This document shows, piece by piece, positions 1 to 11,687 of a stretch of DNA of 64,000 nucleotides. The stretch's first letter is position 1, and the number at the start of each line of letters is the position of its first letter. A model generated the notes under the pieces. That model had not been told where the DNA came from, did no database searches, and saw only the letters and a program-made list of their open reading frames with translations. Location: NCBI GenBank assembly GCA_965153455.1, contig OZ234500.1, positions 2,852,001 to 2,916,000 on the forward strand. Direction: 5' to 3'. The position numbers were made by a program, and so were the translations under genes. The DNA comes from Sphagnum compactum. Its lineage: Eukaryota > Bryophyta > Sphagnopsida > Sphagnales.

Positions 1-11
1 GTAATATTTAG

Positions 12-512
12 CTGAAACTAGCAGCTGGGCCTTTGTTCCCCTTGAAGCGAACTCTCGGTGTCATATTTCCCGAAGAGGGACTAGACCAAGCTCAGGGCGC
101 TTATGTGGTTTCACGACTGAGAATCTTGGGTAGTACATCTTGCAAAAGTAAAGATGCGTATGTCTACTACAGAACCTGACTTCCAGAAGCATCTTATAAT
201 CTAAGCCCCAGGAGAGGAGTGTGTAGCGAACTTGACAACTCGAAGCTCCTTTGGAGCTCAAGCAAAGATCCAGACAGATCAAATGAGGCTTTCCTGTCAA
301 GATGGAAATTCTTGGTTCCAGGCGAATGCGTGATTCTATTCTGTGGACAAATGTGGAGCCCGAACCCACATTCTCTGCATCACAGCGCATTGTTCTTGCT
401 GGAGGGTTTCAGTTTCTCATCAAGGGTGGTCAGAGATCTTATATATGCTGTGCAGTCACTGTATTCAGCTGTGCTAAAGAGCTTCAAATCCTTGATTGAG
501 GTTTGTCTATAA
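12..512 (+). other. Possible terminal exon and 3' UTR of a gene entering from the left
   Basis: One frame stays open from a splice-acceptor-like site (TAATATTTAG ending at 11) to a TGA at 177-179, giving about 55 residues ending in AYVYYRT. After that stop the same frame is open again to 512, giving about 110 residues. The base composition here is less AT-biased than in the flanks. I do not recognise either peptide. It could be the last exon of an upstream gene followed by UTR, or chance openness. The reverse strand is also open at 61-390, which weakens the coding case. Confidence 0.22.
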
Positions 513-1491
513 ATCCAAAGCACACATGCTATTATGCACAGAATGTGAATGTGTAGGTGATCTATTCTACAGGTTTATGAAATAATAAGTATTATTGTAG
601 TAAATTCTAGTCAAGCTGTCATGCACTAGCTTGATTTTTTTAGTACTTGTATGACTACAGCAGCACTTTTACAGGAGGATCTCATCGTGACACAACAGCA
701 TGACCACATGTGCCATTTTTCTTCTTGCCTTTGTTTTCCTCTGCCTCTCAGGGAGAGACTATGGAATGTTCACTGCAGAGTTCATCTGTCCCTACATTTT
801 CAGCAGTATTTCCTATTTGGACTGTTGCTGGTTTGGAAGGAATGACTAGTTCTCTTAGAGAGTCAGTTCTCTTGCAAAATCAAGTTGTCTTCAAATGCAC
901 CATTGAAATGCAGTTACATGCTTAGGCAGAGACATTGGGGCAACTAGCTGCGATAGAGGCCGACCTGTTTCAGTAGATGAAGTTAGAGTCTCTTTAGTGT
1001 GATTTCAGAAGATGAAGCTTTTTCATCTCATTGCCAAAAACTCCAGAGTTTGGTTGCTGCAATTTAAGAGCCTGGAAATTGTGGAATTAAAAGTGGTTGT
1101 TGGAATTTTCAATAGCCAGATTTTGATCAAAACTTTACCAAATTCCTACAATAGGTAGCCAACAACAAAAGAAGAATGCTTAAAATATTTTCGTTTCATG
1201 TCTGGTTGATAGCTAAATTTGATTAGATATCTTCTTATGAACATTGATGGGAACTTCAACAAATTACAATACATCATAAAATGAATTTCAATCACGCCAC
1301 AAAATTGAAAAAGAAACACTGGACCACAGCCGTCCTTGCGAAAAGCGTGTGGAAATAATACCCTGAACCAGGAGGTACAAATCAACTTGTACTTTGCAAT
1401 TGACTTTGTTAGCACATGCTTCCTTTGTACCGTCTGGTTGATTAGTGTTTCTTATGGAAGACGTCAAATGAGGTCTGGTGTTCTTCAGGTA
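513..1491. other. Unannotated spacer, possible UTR or intron
   Basis: No recognisable gene. A pyrimidine-rich stretch ending in CTCTCAG near 750 looks like a 3' splice site and is followed by a short open frame, so this could be transcribed sequence belonging to the possible exon at the left edge. Nothing else is supported. Confidence 0.2.
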
Positions 1492-1831
1492 TGGGTCCTT
1501 ATTGTAGTCAGTACAAAAGTATTGCCTGCTTCTTTTTTTTCGCTCTTTTTCTGCCCTTGATCTAATCTTTTTCTAAGAAAAGATGGATGATGCCCAAACA
1601 CACTTTGGAACCGTGTTATTATGAGCGTTTTGGGATTGTAATTGGTTTGGGTGCCCATTACAAACCCAGAATCCCTTGTCGTGCACATATACAAGCCCAA
1701 AACCTGCAGAACAGTACCCAAAATGTGTCTGCACACCACCACACACATTTTGGAGCGGCAAATGGGCAGTCAGGGGGAGGAAAAAAAGAATCAGGCAGTA
1801 GTACTTTTGTACTGCTTGCAATAAGCACCAA
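1492..1831. mobile_element. Palindromic MITE with long terminal inverted repeats and TA target duplication
   Basis: The first about 65 bases (TGGGTCCTTATTGTAGTCAG onward) pair with the reverse complement of the last about 65 (TTGGTGCTTATTGCAAGCAG on the other strand), sharing for instance CAGTACAAAAGTA. A second inner inverted repeat, around TTGGGATTGTAATTGG near 1632 and CCCATTACAAACCCAG near 1656, makes almost the whole 340 bp a foldback. TA lies directly outside both ends (1490-1491 and 1832-1833). This fits a Tc1/mariner Stowaway-like or similar non-autonomous DNA element; the superfamily is inferred. Open frames seen on both strands here are mirror images of each other and are not genes. 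Confidence 0.82.
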
Positions 1832-4800
1832 TAGCTGATTTAAACAGCTTGGGTTACATACCACATGCTTTCTGCATGTTCTCACGTAAGCCCCCCTCAT
1901 TGGGTGTGGCCAATGTGAATGACATTGGGAATTGCATGATGTAGTTGAGATATTTGTGTTTGGTTTTCTGATGCCCACTAGTTTGAAGTTTTAACCACTC
2001 TTTTTGGGGGAGGGTATCATACCCTGCCTGGTACCTGCCAGTAGAGTTTCCTTCACTGAAAAGCAGGACACCTGTCCAGGCTCCCTTACTGTCTCATTCA
2101 GAGGCAGAATTTGAGAGGAAGATTCATCCCCACCAGTGGTAACACCCTCCCTCCCTCCCCCCCCAAGGGCCTTCCTGTGCATGTAAAGCTCTGTCACAAA
2201 ATTTTAATTGTTTTGTTTGTGATCCCTGGCAGCTACTTACTTTACCAAAAGAGAATTGAAAAACTTTTTGTTTCCCCTGCTGGCTTTGAGAAAGAACAAA
2301 AAGTTGCCAAGGTTCCTTGGCGTTGTGGAGGAACTATTTTGCTCTTCTTAACATGCCATGAGGCAACACTAGAAAAGCAGGAGCAGGCAGGGCCTCAGGA
2401 CCCAGGGACAAGCTATGGACAACTGATCCTGCTAGGTTCTTCACCAGGCAAGCTATGGACAGCCTATCCTGCCAGGTTCTTCACCAGGCAAGTATAATTC
2501 TGCTGCCAAGGCTGCAGAAGTGCTGCTTCTGATGTAGACCCCCTATTCTTAACACCAAGGAACCACTAGCGCATTGGAGCAGTGTTTATTTTTCTAGCAA
2601 AATTAAGAAATTTTACAACAGAGAAATTGGGGTTTTTTTTTTGTTTCTAGTGTAAAATTGAATAATTTTGCTATTTCTTGGTTAGATTTAGCCAGAATTT
2701 CAATGTATCAAAAATGAAAAAGAGACGCAGCATGGGAGTTCCATTTTACCAGCTGTACCCTAACTGGGTTTGCCCCATGAGAGCTTCACTGGCAGAACCG
2801 AATGTAGTAAGTACATCATAGCCAACTCACACATCTGGTGGACCAGCTGCATGTTAGTAATATAAGACAGACCTTGTAATATAAGACAGACCTTGCCATC
2901 TACCAGCTCAACAGTTTCAGCAACAGATGTCGAATATGAAATGTCCAGCATGCATGTTATGTTCAGGGAGGCTTCTTTTGGAGGCACTCTACTCTGTATG
3001 ATTAACCATGGTGGGTAGTAGCCCTCATTCCCCCTGTCTATGAAGCTAATGAGGACCAAGGGAATAAGCCTTCCTCACTGTAAAGCCCCCCTTGAATTCT
3101 CTTTCATATGGCATGCCTTCTTCCCCAGACCTATTCCTGGATGAGCCGTACAATCTGGGAATCCTCATTGCCCATGTGAATGCAACTACCCTTGGATGTC
3201 TCTTTGGCTCAAATGGGTGACAATGGTTTTTTTCTAAAAACTTGATGAATGTCATGCAAACGAGCTGCCGTGTGAGTCAAGCTTCCCATGTGATCCCTGA
3301 TGGGTTCATAGAAAGATTGGTCTTTTCTATGACAAGTTCAAAATTAAAATGATGGGCTCAAACAAAGTACATCATACATAGTATGGTTCAAATTGAACCA
3401 AAACACATATTATTGTTACCCAGCATCTTCTTTCCTCCACTGATTGCAGGGCATTTCAAAAAATGGGCATGTGTGGGCCCTTACAATTACAATTTATTCT
3501 TTCCTCTACTACATGGGAATGAATGCCCATTCCATTTTTTTGAATGAATGCCCCCATTTCTTTCATGATTCCTGGCAGGTATCACAGGATAAAAAGAAAA
3601 AGAAATCGCTGCAAGTCTTTATGCTTCATAAAGCCTTCAGCCATAGGCTTTAGTGGAATAAGGGCCTGCTCTCGGCTCCAGGTCTGATTCTGGTCGATCC
3701 CATGGCCTCGAGCTTTATGATCCCTACACAAAAGGATCCATGCATTGGAGAAGGGTAAATGCACAATGACACACAAATCCTGTAAGAAAAGTGTGCACTT
3801 TCAAGACAGAACAAATCAAATACCAAAGGATGGAGTTGAAAGCCAAAAAGCTGGGAGTAGTCAGATATCCAACCATCATCAGATCATTCCTCAATCTGCA
3901 TTTGAGTCTACAACTAGGTCAAGACAAAGTCCTTGGAACCAGTCCTTTTTTAAATAACATTTGTTTGTACTCTGGCCAGCATCCCCAGACAGATTTAGAC
4001 AGATTTCGCCTTAACTGGCCACACTTTTGTACAGGAACATTCAAACTGTAGCCAGTAGACAGACTTTGTGACGACATGGTAGCCTACCCAAAAAAAGGGA
4101 GAGAAGTTTGGCAAATTCTTTTTCAGAAAAAGAGGAATTTTTGCCAGCAATTTCAGGCTACTAGATCACCATTTGACCATTTTTCGCCCCAAAATTTTTT
4201 TTTAAAAAAATTATTGGAATCAAAATTTTTGAAAAAAAAAAAAATTCCAAGGTAAAGAAAGCTTCACCAGGGTGGGGAACATTCTCAAAATGCAGGACTT
4301 GATTCAGCTATTGCCTCATCCTAGGTCCCTTATTTTGAGTATGTTCCCAGGCCAATGGGCTTTAAACCTTGGTGTAGCACTTAAGGTGAAGGTTATCATG
4401 GATATAAACACAAGTAGATCATGAGGCCTTAGGAGGAGGAGGAGAGTTCTTGGGCCTACTACTCCTTAAGAAGAGTGGGTGGGCCCTCACAACTACAGAT
4501 TTCATGAAGTCAATATTGCACTTTCCAGACTGATGAGATCACTATTGATATTCCTTGAGGCCACTTTTGTAAACTCTCCAACAATGGTTCAAAGCATAGT
4601 GGATGGTTTGCACTTTTCACAATAGTCATCAGACATTGTGAGGGGAAAGGTGAGTGTCAGTGTTTTCTTCTTCGACAAATTTTGTGTTTAGTTTTAGGAC
4701 AAAAAAATTGGGAAGTTTGTTCATTTCAAAAAAAATTATTTCAATAGATTTTCTTCTTTTTGGGGAAAAAAAAACACACAATTTTTCATACTTTTTAAAT

Positions 4801-6323
4801 TTTTTTCAAAAAAATTTAAATTAAAATTTTTAAATTAAAAAAAAATACCCTGGTTGGTGTATGTAGAAGGCGTCTTTCTTGTGTCTACCACATGGAGCAG
4901 ACCAAATATGAAGCAGGTACAGCAATCCCAATGGTAACAAAAGCTGCAGGAAGAAGGACAGTGGGTGTTGCGTGTAGTTGGGTGGTGTACATACAAGATT
5001 GTATATCATCCTAAATTCCTTCCTAACCGTGTAGGGTATACACTAGACATATACTGACATTTACTGGAGCCTGGGACAAAAGCCAAGCCAAGGATATATC
5101 ACAGGTACTAAGGGCCACACTGAACCCGCACACACCAGTGCACCATCTACTGGATGCCTGTTATTACTCAGTTGTGGATGAACCTCAACTGAATTAATAC
5201 TTAGTTTCACCTCGGTAACCAATTCTGTCGATAATAAGTCTCATACATAGGTAAAAAATAGGTAACTACTAGGTAAGTATATGGTTTATAGTTTATGTAT
5301 GCATGGGTAAGTGCTGTTTTTACTACCTACCTACTAACAACCTGCTTTACAGGTCATTAGTAGGTAGGTACCTAAATTAAAGCATCTGAGCTAACCACCA
5401 TGGTTGGCTAGGGAACTGGAACCCAACAGAAAACTGTTTCCTGACCACTTGCCATCCATCCTTCATGGTGCATTGGTAGGTGCTTGTGCACTGGGGCCCT
5501 CTGCTATCAGTGTTATTTGTGACATCCCCAACTCAGTTGGAACCACATACATCATCACCCAAAAGTTTAATCTCCATATTGGAGTTATTAGTAGTGTTTC
5601 TTTTTTCAAATTTGTGAGGTAGGTCGGTTGCCTGGCTATAAATTGTGAGTGCTGGAATGTCAAGGTGTTTTTTTTTTTTGGGGCCAGGTGGATCCAATTG
5701 GTTAGATTCTTTTTTTCAAAAAAAGATTTGATTATCATAATTTGTGTATGTTCATAACTTGTTGGTGACAAATTTTTTAATGTTGTATGTTAAGTGGTTA
5801 AATTTTTTTTCAATATTTATGTTTGAGTGCCTATTGGATTATGAGCAATGTAGCATTGTAACAACAATTGCTTCAACATGAGAGATTTTGTGGCTATTGA
5901 ATGTGAAGAGTTGTTCATCTATGTTTGCTTTGTTTCATAACCATGCACAATGAAAGGCATTTAAATCATTATACAAAATTTACATCCTTTATTTTTGTTT
6001 TCTATTTCAAAGCATATATGTGCATTTGAACTTCAATCAAACCAAGTTTCTACTTATGAAAGACTAAAGGAGGACTAGCATAATCTTGCAACCAAAAGAA
6101 AACAAGCTACACATTCAGGCAAAATAAACAAAACTTTGATAAATAAATAAAAAAGGATCACTCAAAAGGGGAGTGGCTCCCAATTTTCCATTGTTTACGA
6201 GACATACATAAGAGCATGGGAATAAGGAAATAGGAGTGAACAAAAACAACAAGAATGTGCATTGTTCTTGAACAATGTGGCTGTTAAAAAATTGACATTT
6301 TCTTGTATCATATCCTTATATCC
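1832..6323. other. Gene-poor spacer with small repeats
   Basis: No gene recognised. It holds a perfect-period 40-bp tandem duplication at 2411-2490, an 18-bp tandem duplication near 2864-2901, several A/T homopolymer tracts (4190-4250, 4690-4850), and a small hairpin of TACCTACCTACTAA against TTAGTAGGTAGGTA near 5322-5374. Short minus-strand open frames at 2760-3255 lie in different frames and match no family I know. Confidence 0.5.
2411..2490. repeat. 40-bp tandem duplication
   Basis: Two adjacent 40-bp copies start with AGCTATGGAC and end with TTCTTCACCAGGCA. They differ at only a few bases, so this is a recent local duplication. Confidence 0.85.
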
Positions 6324-6760
6324 TTAGTAAAGTTTTTCATTCTTCACATGTGCATTGTTAGGGTTCACATAATATGGATCAATAGCCCTTCCATTTCTGG
6401 CAACATTAGAATTCCCTAAACTTGAATGTTCGATGAGAAAATCAAACTTTGGAACTAGCAATTTATTTTTCCAACAATTTATTTCTCCCCTCAACCTTCG
6501 AGCAACCTCATACCTCACCATTTTCATCTTGCCATCCCTTCACATATAGGTTCAAACCAAATAAACCTTGCAACCCATCTATCTTGGTAAACCTTATTAA
6601 TTTCCCACTCTAACTTTGTGAACTTTTTCTTTTTTAATTCCATCCTTATGTGTTCTATAGGATTTCTAGAAAGGCATGGAACAATTTCCTCACAATCCTT
6701 CTCCTTTCCCTTTCGAAATGCACTACCCACATAAATAGATGCAATAAGACTCAAGATCAC
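6324..6760 (-). pseudogene. Relic resembling the BED-like N-terminus of a hAT-type transposase
   Basis: Two overlapping minus-strand segments in different frames (6760-6524 then 6527-6324) together read like one domain: a tryptophan-rich entry (VYQDRWVARFIWFEP) followed by KLLVPKFDFLIEH and ending in NPNNAHVKNEKLY. From memory of the family, this layout resembles the zinc-finger-like region in front of hAT-type transposases or derived proteins. The cysteines expected before KLLVPKFD are not both present, and the two segments are joined only by a frameshift, so any such gene is broken. No DDE or dimerisation region is visible beside it. The family assignment is tentative. Confidence 0.35.
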
Positions 6761-7149
6761 ATTGGGTGATAGAATAATTTCTACTACATTTGTAGAATTG
6801 AGATTTGCAATGCTATGAGAAGTATCAATGGTTATAGAAAACTCCGAAACTTAAAGTTCATCAAAACTTGAAAAGGTGTCATAGCCAAAAGATGAAACCT
6901 TAAAATGACTTAGGTATGCATGACAAACACAAATGCTTGGGTATGCACAAGAGATACAAACGTTCAAGTTTCAACACAACACACTTACATTTTGCACAAA
7001 ATTCAAGTTGCACAACACACAAGATTCACACAACATTTAGAAAACTTAGGTTTTGAATAACACATAAAACAATTACAATAGTTAGGATTTGTAAACAAAT
7101 GGGATCAAAGTGAGAAAGGAAACTAGGATATGTTTGTTTACTGTTTACA
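6761..7149. other. AT-rich spacer, nothing recognised
   Basis: AT-rich sequence with CACAACAC-type short repeats around 6975-7040. It may be flanking sequence of the hAT-like relic or the 3' flank of the LINE. No poly(A) tail for the LINE is evident. Confidence 0.4.
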
Positions 7150-8032
7150 ATTTTACGTCCGTTTGGGACCAGAGAGTCCATTAGACGAAAGGTAGATCAT
7201 GGAGGACAGATTGTCCTCTGGTACTTGCAGCATGCCACAAACTTGGCCGAGGGCGACCGTGTTCGTAATCTGCATGAGCTCAGCAAGAGTGCTAGTGTGG
7301 GTGAGGGGCAGGGCCGAACAAAAGCGTTCCCTAACTTTTTGTGTATTTGGACAAACAAGAAGCGAGTTCTCTTCATCTTCAACCTTCCCCAAATCACAGC
7401 CTCGACAAAGCCTCTCTGCGTATGGCACGCCCTTCTACGCACCTAGCACTACCTCAAGCTGCGTGTCACCACATCGAAACTGGGCCAGAGCTTTCTGTAG
7501 CTGAATGCAGCTGATGTCACACAAGTAGTTTTCGCTCTCGTACAACATACCCTTGAAGCACAAGTATTTTGTCTGCATGCTGGTCCCGATCTCACGGTTG
7601 GTAAAAAGATTTTCAATGTAAGCCAGCCACATATTATCCTTCACCCTTTTTACACTCAATATTGTGTGGGGAAAACCTGGAGGGGGTGGGGCCCCAACCT
7701 CTTGGTTGATCGGGCCTCTTGTCGTAAATCTAGCACCAACTGGCTGCACTAGTTGTAGCGCGGCCAGCTTTGCCATCTGAACTCCCACCCATACGTTATG
7801 CGCATTGCACCAAAGTACTGGGCTTTCCGCCCAGCCTCTCACCCCTACTAGACGGGCGGATGTATGTGCATTGTCGCAAGAGCTGTTCCCAGTGGCGATT
7901 GAGCAGTCCTCACCTGGAGCACACGAGTCGTTCCAGGTTTAGGCGCCGTTTCCAACGACGATTGAACTGGAGGCAGAAAACTTGCCACCTCTTGGTGCTG
8001 ATTCTTGAGTAGCCATTTTTCACAGATCTAGT

Positions 8033-9139
8033 CTAACAATTCTTTCTCGCAACAAGCATAGCGAGCTGGGCTTCCCATGCCTTTCCCAAGATGCGGTTTT
8101 TAGTGACCGTGCTCACACAGTTATAGTATAACAACGTTTGTCCCCATGCAAAGTGTTCAAAGGGGAATTTGCCAAATTCTGCCAGCACGATGGACGTGCT
8201 AATTGTTTTTCGCACCCCGAGCAAAGACTTGAAGAACCCTTGGTACACTACTTCAATAGCCTCTATTTTCTTGGAATCCACCCAAACCTCACAAGCATAG
8301 CTTGCTATGGAACGCACCAACGTGTTGAAGAAATCATAGCGTATCTGGACATCCATAATACGTAGCTTCACACAACAGCGGTTCAATCCAAACAGCGAAC
8401 GCCTATTGGCAGCTGCTAGATGTTCCACTGCACTGTCTAGGTTCGGGGTGGTCTTGAGTAGGATCCCCAAGTATTTGAAGGTCTGCACACGCTCAATAAC
8501 ATCACCTTCAAACACAAACTTTTGGCATGGGTCAGCAGAGTTGAACACCATGACTTTTGTTTTTTTCACATTCACTGTAAGTCCATGTTCAGCACAGAAC
8601 TGCTGGAACGCGTCTAACTGTTGTTGTAGTCCCACCTCTGATTCCAACGTCAGAGCAAGGTCATCTGCAATAAGCAATAGCCATAAGTGCACGTTTACTA
8701 AGGTCGGTGCATCGCATTCTCTGCCGTCCAAGCGCCCCTCCAGGGCATCCAAATATAGCCCAAAGAGTAGGGGGCTGAGAGGGCAACCTTGATTCACACC
8801 TTGTTGGCACCTGAAGCTGGAGGTGACACCCTCGCTTGGGTGGTTGATGCATACGATATCCTTGGTATACATCGCCTGTAGGCATCACAAAAAACGTCCC
8901 TCCACCCCAAGGTTAGCCAACACCTCCCACAGCACTTCATGCGGCACAGTATCAAACGTCTTTTTGAAGTCCACAAAGCAACAATAGAGTGGCTTCTTTT
9001 TTGCCTTGCTCTGTTCTATCAAAGTTCGCAGCATGAAGAGTAGGTCAGTAGTGGGGTAATCATTGCGAAACCCAGTTTGACCCTTGGCACGCAGCCCATG
9101 TTGTTCAACCCACTTGCTCAACCTTTTGTCAAGGATCAT
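8033..9139 (-). pseudogene. LINE reverse transcriptase domain (broken by one TGA)
   Basis: One continuous frame encodes the RT fingers, palm and part of the thumb, interrupted only by TGA at 8885-8887 between GVEGRFL and CLQAMYTKD. Visible motifs in order are QTGFRNDYPTTD, FVDFKKTFDTVP (RT motif A, with the catalytic Asp in VD), QQGVNQGCPLSPLLFGL (motif B), IADDLAL (motif C; the usual Tyr is Ile), and KTKVMVFN followed by FKYLGILL (motifs D/E). The frame ends in a TAG at 8033-8035, after which the protein resumes in another frame, so there is a frameshift near 7850-8030. It would reverse-transcribe LINE RNA if intact; as it stands it is a pseudogene. Confidence 0.92.
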
Positions 9140-9359
9140 AGCGAACAGCTTTGCTAGGTTTCCAAGATTCGTTGCTAGGGAAGCTGATATTCTTCAGCTT
9201 TTAATTTATCATATTTGAACCTAGGTAAAAAAAACATTGTTACAACTGTATGTTGTGGCTCAACAAAGCTACAATCGATGCTCAACCATAGGCGTAACTG
9301 CCTATGGTTAGAGTCTCCCCCCATCGCGCAATAGCGAGTGTCGTCTGTTATCACCTTAA

Positions 9360-10140
9360 GATGTGTAGCAACTTACCAAATTGCAAGTGAGCCAACAATA
9401 TAATCGATAGTGCTACGCCCCCCATTTGCCAAGCAAGTGAACTCCCTTGATTCGTTGCCAGGTGTCCGACCATTGAGGATGAGCAACCCAGTGTCACAAC
9501 ATAGGTCTAAGAGCTCGCGGCCCCAGCCGCCAACACTGGCGTCGCGGTTCTGTCATTTAACCACAACACTTGGTTGCTTAGTCTCAACGAGCTCAGGCGC
9601 TTATAACAGTTCACAAAGGTTGCTAATGTCAATGGTATCTGGTAACGTTGTAGTACGCGCATTAAAATCCCTTCCCAATAATACTATGCCCCCTAGAGTT
9701 TGAACTTCAACAATATCTGTTGCCAGATTTTGGAACAAGGATTCGCTCTCATGTTTGGAGCCAACAGGGGCAACATACACCACATAGACATACAAGTCAA
9801 GGGCAGCACCCTTGCTGACCCATAGCCATAGATAAGAATCGTGGCTTCCTTCCTTCCACTATGACAAGTTTGGGCTGAGGTGGCTACGAAAGTAAACAGC
9901 AACCCCCCCGCTATGTTTTATCGCTTTTGTTCTTCCCGGCTATATAGTGCGCGCTACCGCAAGTGAGTCAAACCCTTCAACGTGTGGCAAATGTTGGCTT
10001 GGGAAGTGCTAGGTTTCGGTTAATAAGACAAGGTCATCATCCTGAAATAGCTCTAGTATTTGCACCCCTGTTTCCAGTTTATTTACACCACCCCTGTGCA
10101 TGTTCCATAATACCATGCATAGGTCTCTCTTGTCCCCGTG
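9360..10140 (-). pseudogene. LINE APE-type endonuclease domain (several stops)
   Basis: One frame reads from LCMVLWNMHRGGVNKLE through GGVAVYFRSHLS, YVVYVAPVGSKHESESLF and LLGRDFNAR to GRTPGNESREFTCLANGG and STIDYIVGS. This is the domain order of the apurinic-like endonuclease that nicks target DNA for LINE insertion. In-frame stops lie at 10009-10011, 9940-9942, 9859-9861, 9601-9603 and 9553-9555. The frame to the RT domain changes somewhere between about 9360 and 9140. Confidence 0.85.
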
Positions 10141-10143
10141 GCC

Positions 10144-11010
10144 TTAGATAGAGGAGGATGGGCAAATCCGAGTGCCGTTGATGAAGAGCTCGGCTCCGCG
10201 CCAGAAGGTGCGCTTGCCTGTCGCCTTGGCCTCCTTGAACAGCGGCAACAGCTGCGACTTGAGCGCCTGCTACGTGGGCGTGAGATCCTCGTTTAGGCCT
10301 AACTTGGTCCCTGCCAGGCTTTTGTGCCTTCGCAGTACAGCCTAGCGATTTTCGCTCGTTGCGAATTTAAGCAGCATCGCACTGGGGCACGTACCCGCCG
10401 CCGAGGTGGAAGCTCGCGCAGTCGCAGGCCACTGCCGCGTGACGACGACGACCTTGGTGTGCAGCCTCATTTGCCCTTGCAACAGCTTTGTGTTGAGCCA
10501 CTACACCAGCTCCTTCTCAGTCTCGCCCTCCTTGGCCTCAAAGCCCGTGAGGTGCAAGTTGAGCTTGCGCTCCTCCTGTTTGCGCATGTCGGCCAGGGTC
10601 TACACAACCCGGCTAACCACCTAGCGCATGTTCTTGGCCATCACTGTGATCCACTTGGGCTCCTCCGCAGAAGCAGCCTTGGATGTGACAGTTGCGGCCG
10701 CCTTGCGTTCCATCAGTTGGTTGACCGCAAGGTTGCCAACAGCCACGAGAGATGCAATGTTCTCGATGGCTGCCTCCATCTTGGACAACCGCACGTCAAC
10801 AGGTGAGTTGTCGATCTTGAAGCCCATGACTAGCCAGTGCCCAGCTAAGGCTGCCTGGTAGACCACCAGGGGTGCATTATCTCGAACATTGAACCCGGCA
10901 TTGTTGCAGTACGTCTTGGCAATGTCCTTCTTCAGCGTGAAAATGTCTGACGCTACATTGAAAGGACACAACAGCGGTGCGGTATCAAGTGCCATCGCGG
11001 AGTTTTTCAA
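10144..11010 (-). pseudogene. LINE ORF1-like region
   Basis: From an ATG near 11000 (MALDTAPLLCPFN) the frame runs to TAA at 10144-10146, just upstream of the endonuclease. It has in-frame TAG codons at 10621-10623, 10600-10602, 10501-10503 and 10270-10272. The middle (VRLSKMEAAIENIASLVAV) looks like a coiled coil. The following LHLTGFEAKEGETEKELV, LKFATSENRLAVLRRHKSL and TFWRGAELFINGTRI resemble the RRM and C-terminal parts of L1-type ORF1 nucleic-acid chaperones. The family match rests on pattern resemblance. Confidence 0.65.
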
Positions 11011-11139
11011 ATCTTAAACCCTAAACCAATGTTTATTTTTTTAAAAGGACTTGAGAAGTCAAAAAACACATGGGTTTTAGCCCTTAAAATAATTTTTTTT
11101 TTTTAAAGGCCTCAGAAGTCAAAACCAAAAACCTCGAAC

Positions 11140-11687
11140 TGTCCTTACTGGCTGGCGTTTGTGCTTGGCACAGGGTTGGTTGCAGCGAGGACAGTGGCAA
11201 TGGCGGGCCCAACCTCTTTCAACCTCGGGTGAATGAACACGGGGTGGGGGCTACTCTGCTGCTGCCGCTCCTATTGCTGCAACGTAGCGTGGCTTAACGT
11301 CTTGTGTCGTCGATCGTCTTCGTCACCGCGCAAGTCCTGAATTGCGGAGTTTTCTCGCGCATCGATCAGCTTGAAGACCACTTCAGACCTTTTTCTGATG
11401 CCTACCACCCTTGCTCCTCCGTTTCAGAATAGTAGGACCCGGTCCACCTTGCCCACCTCCAAACGGTAATGAGAATTGGTTCAGCAGTGTTCGCAGCTTG
11501 TGGACCCTTCTCGCACCCGCCTTGCGAAGAAGACGGAGAAGGAGCTTGTAAGAAGCTTGTTATTCTCTTCTCTCTCCTTGGACCTGTAGCAGCTTGTTCT
11601 TCTGGTTGGATTTCCAGAGCTTTTTCTTCTTTTTTTTTTTCTGCGGCTGCATCTATGGGGCTTGTTTAGCTCCATTTGGTTGCTCAC
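11140..11687 (-). pseudogene. Upstream ORF of the LINE (unassigned, three stops)
   Basis: A minus-strand frame continues from MSNQMELNKPHRCSRRKKK through LEVGKVDRVLLF, RKRSEVVFKLIDARENS and HPVFIHPRLKEVGPAIATV to a stop near 11140, with internal stops at 11481-11483, 11424-11426 and 11271-11273. The basic N-terminus and its position before ORF1 suggest it is the 5' part of the LINE, either ORF1 proper split by a frameshift or a separate first ORF. I do not recognise a domain. Confidence 0.45.

Noticed and set aside
1573-1978. Several overlapping 60-106-codon frames on both strands
   Set aside because: They lie on the palindromic MITE and mirror each other; no family resemblance.
8138-8792. 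Plus-strand frames of 75 and 128 codons
   Set aside because: Antisense shadows of the LINE reverse transcriptase.
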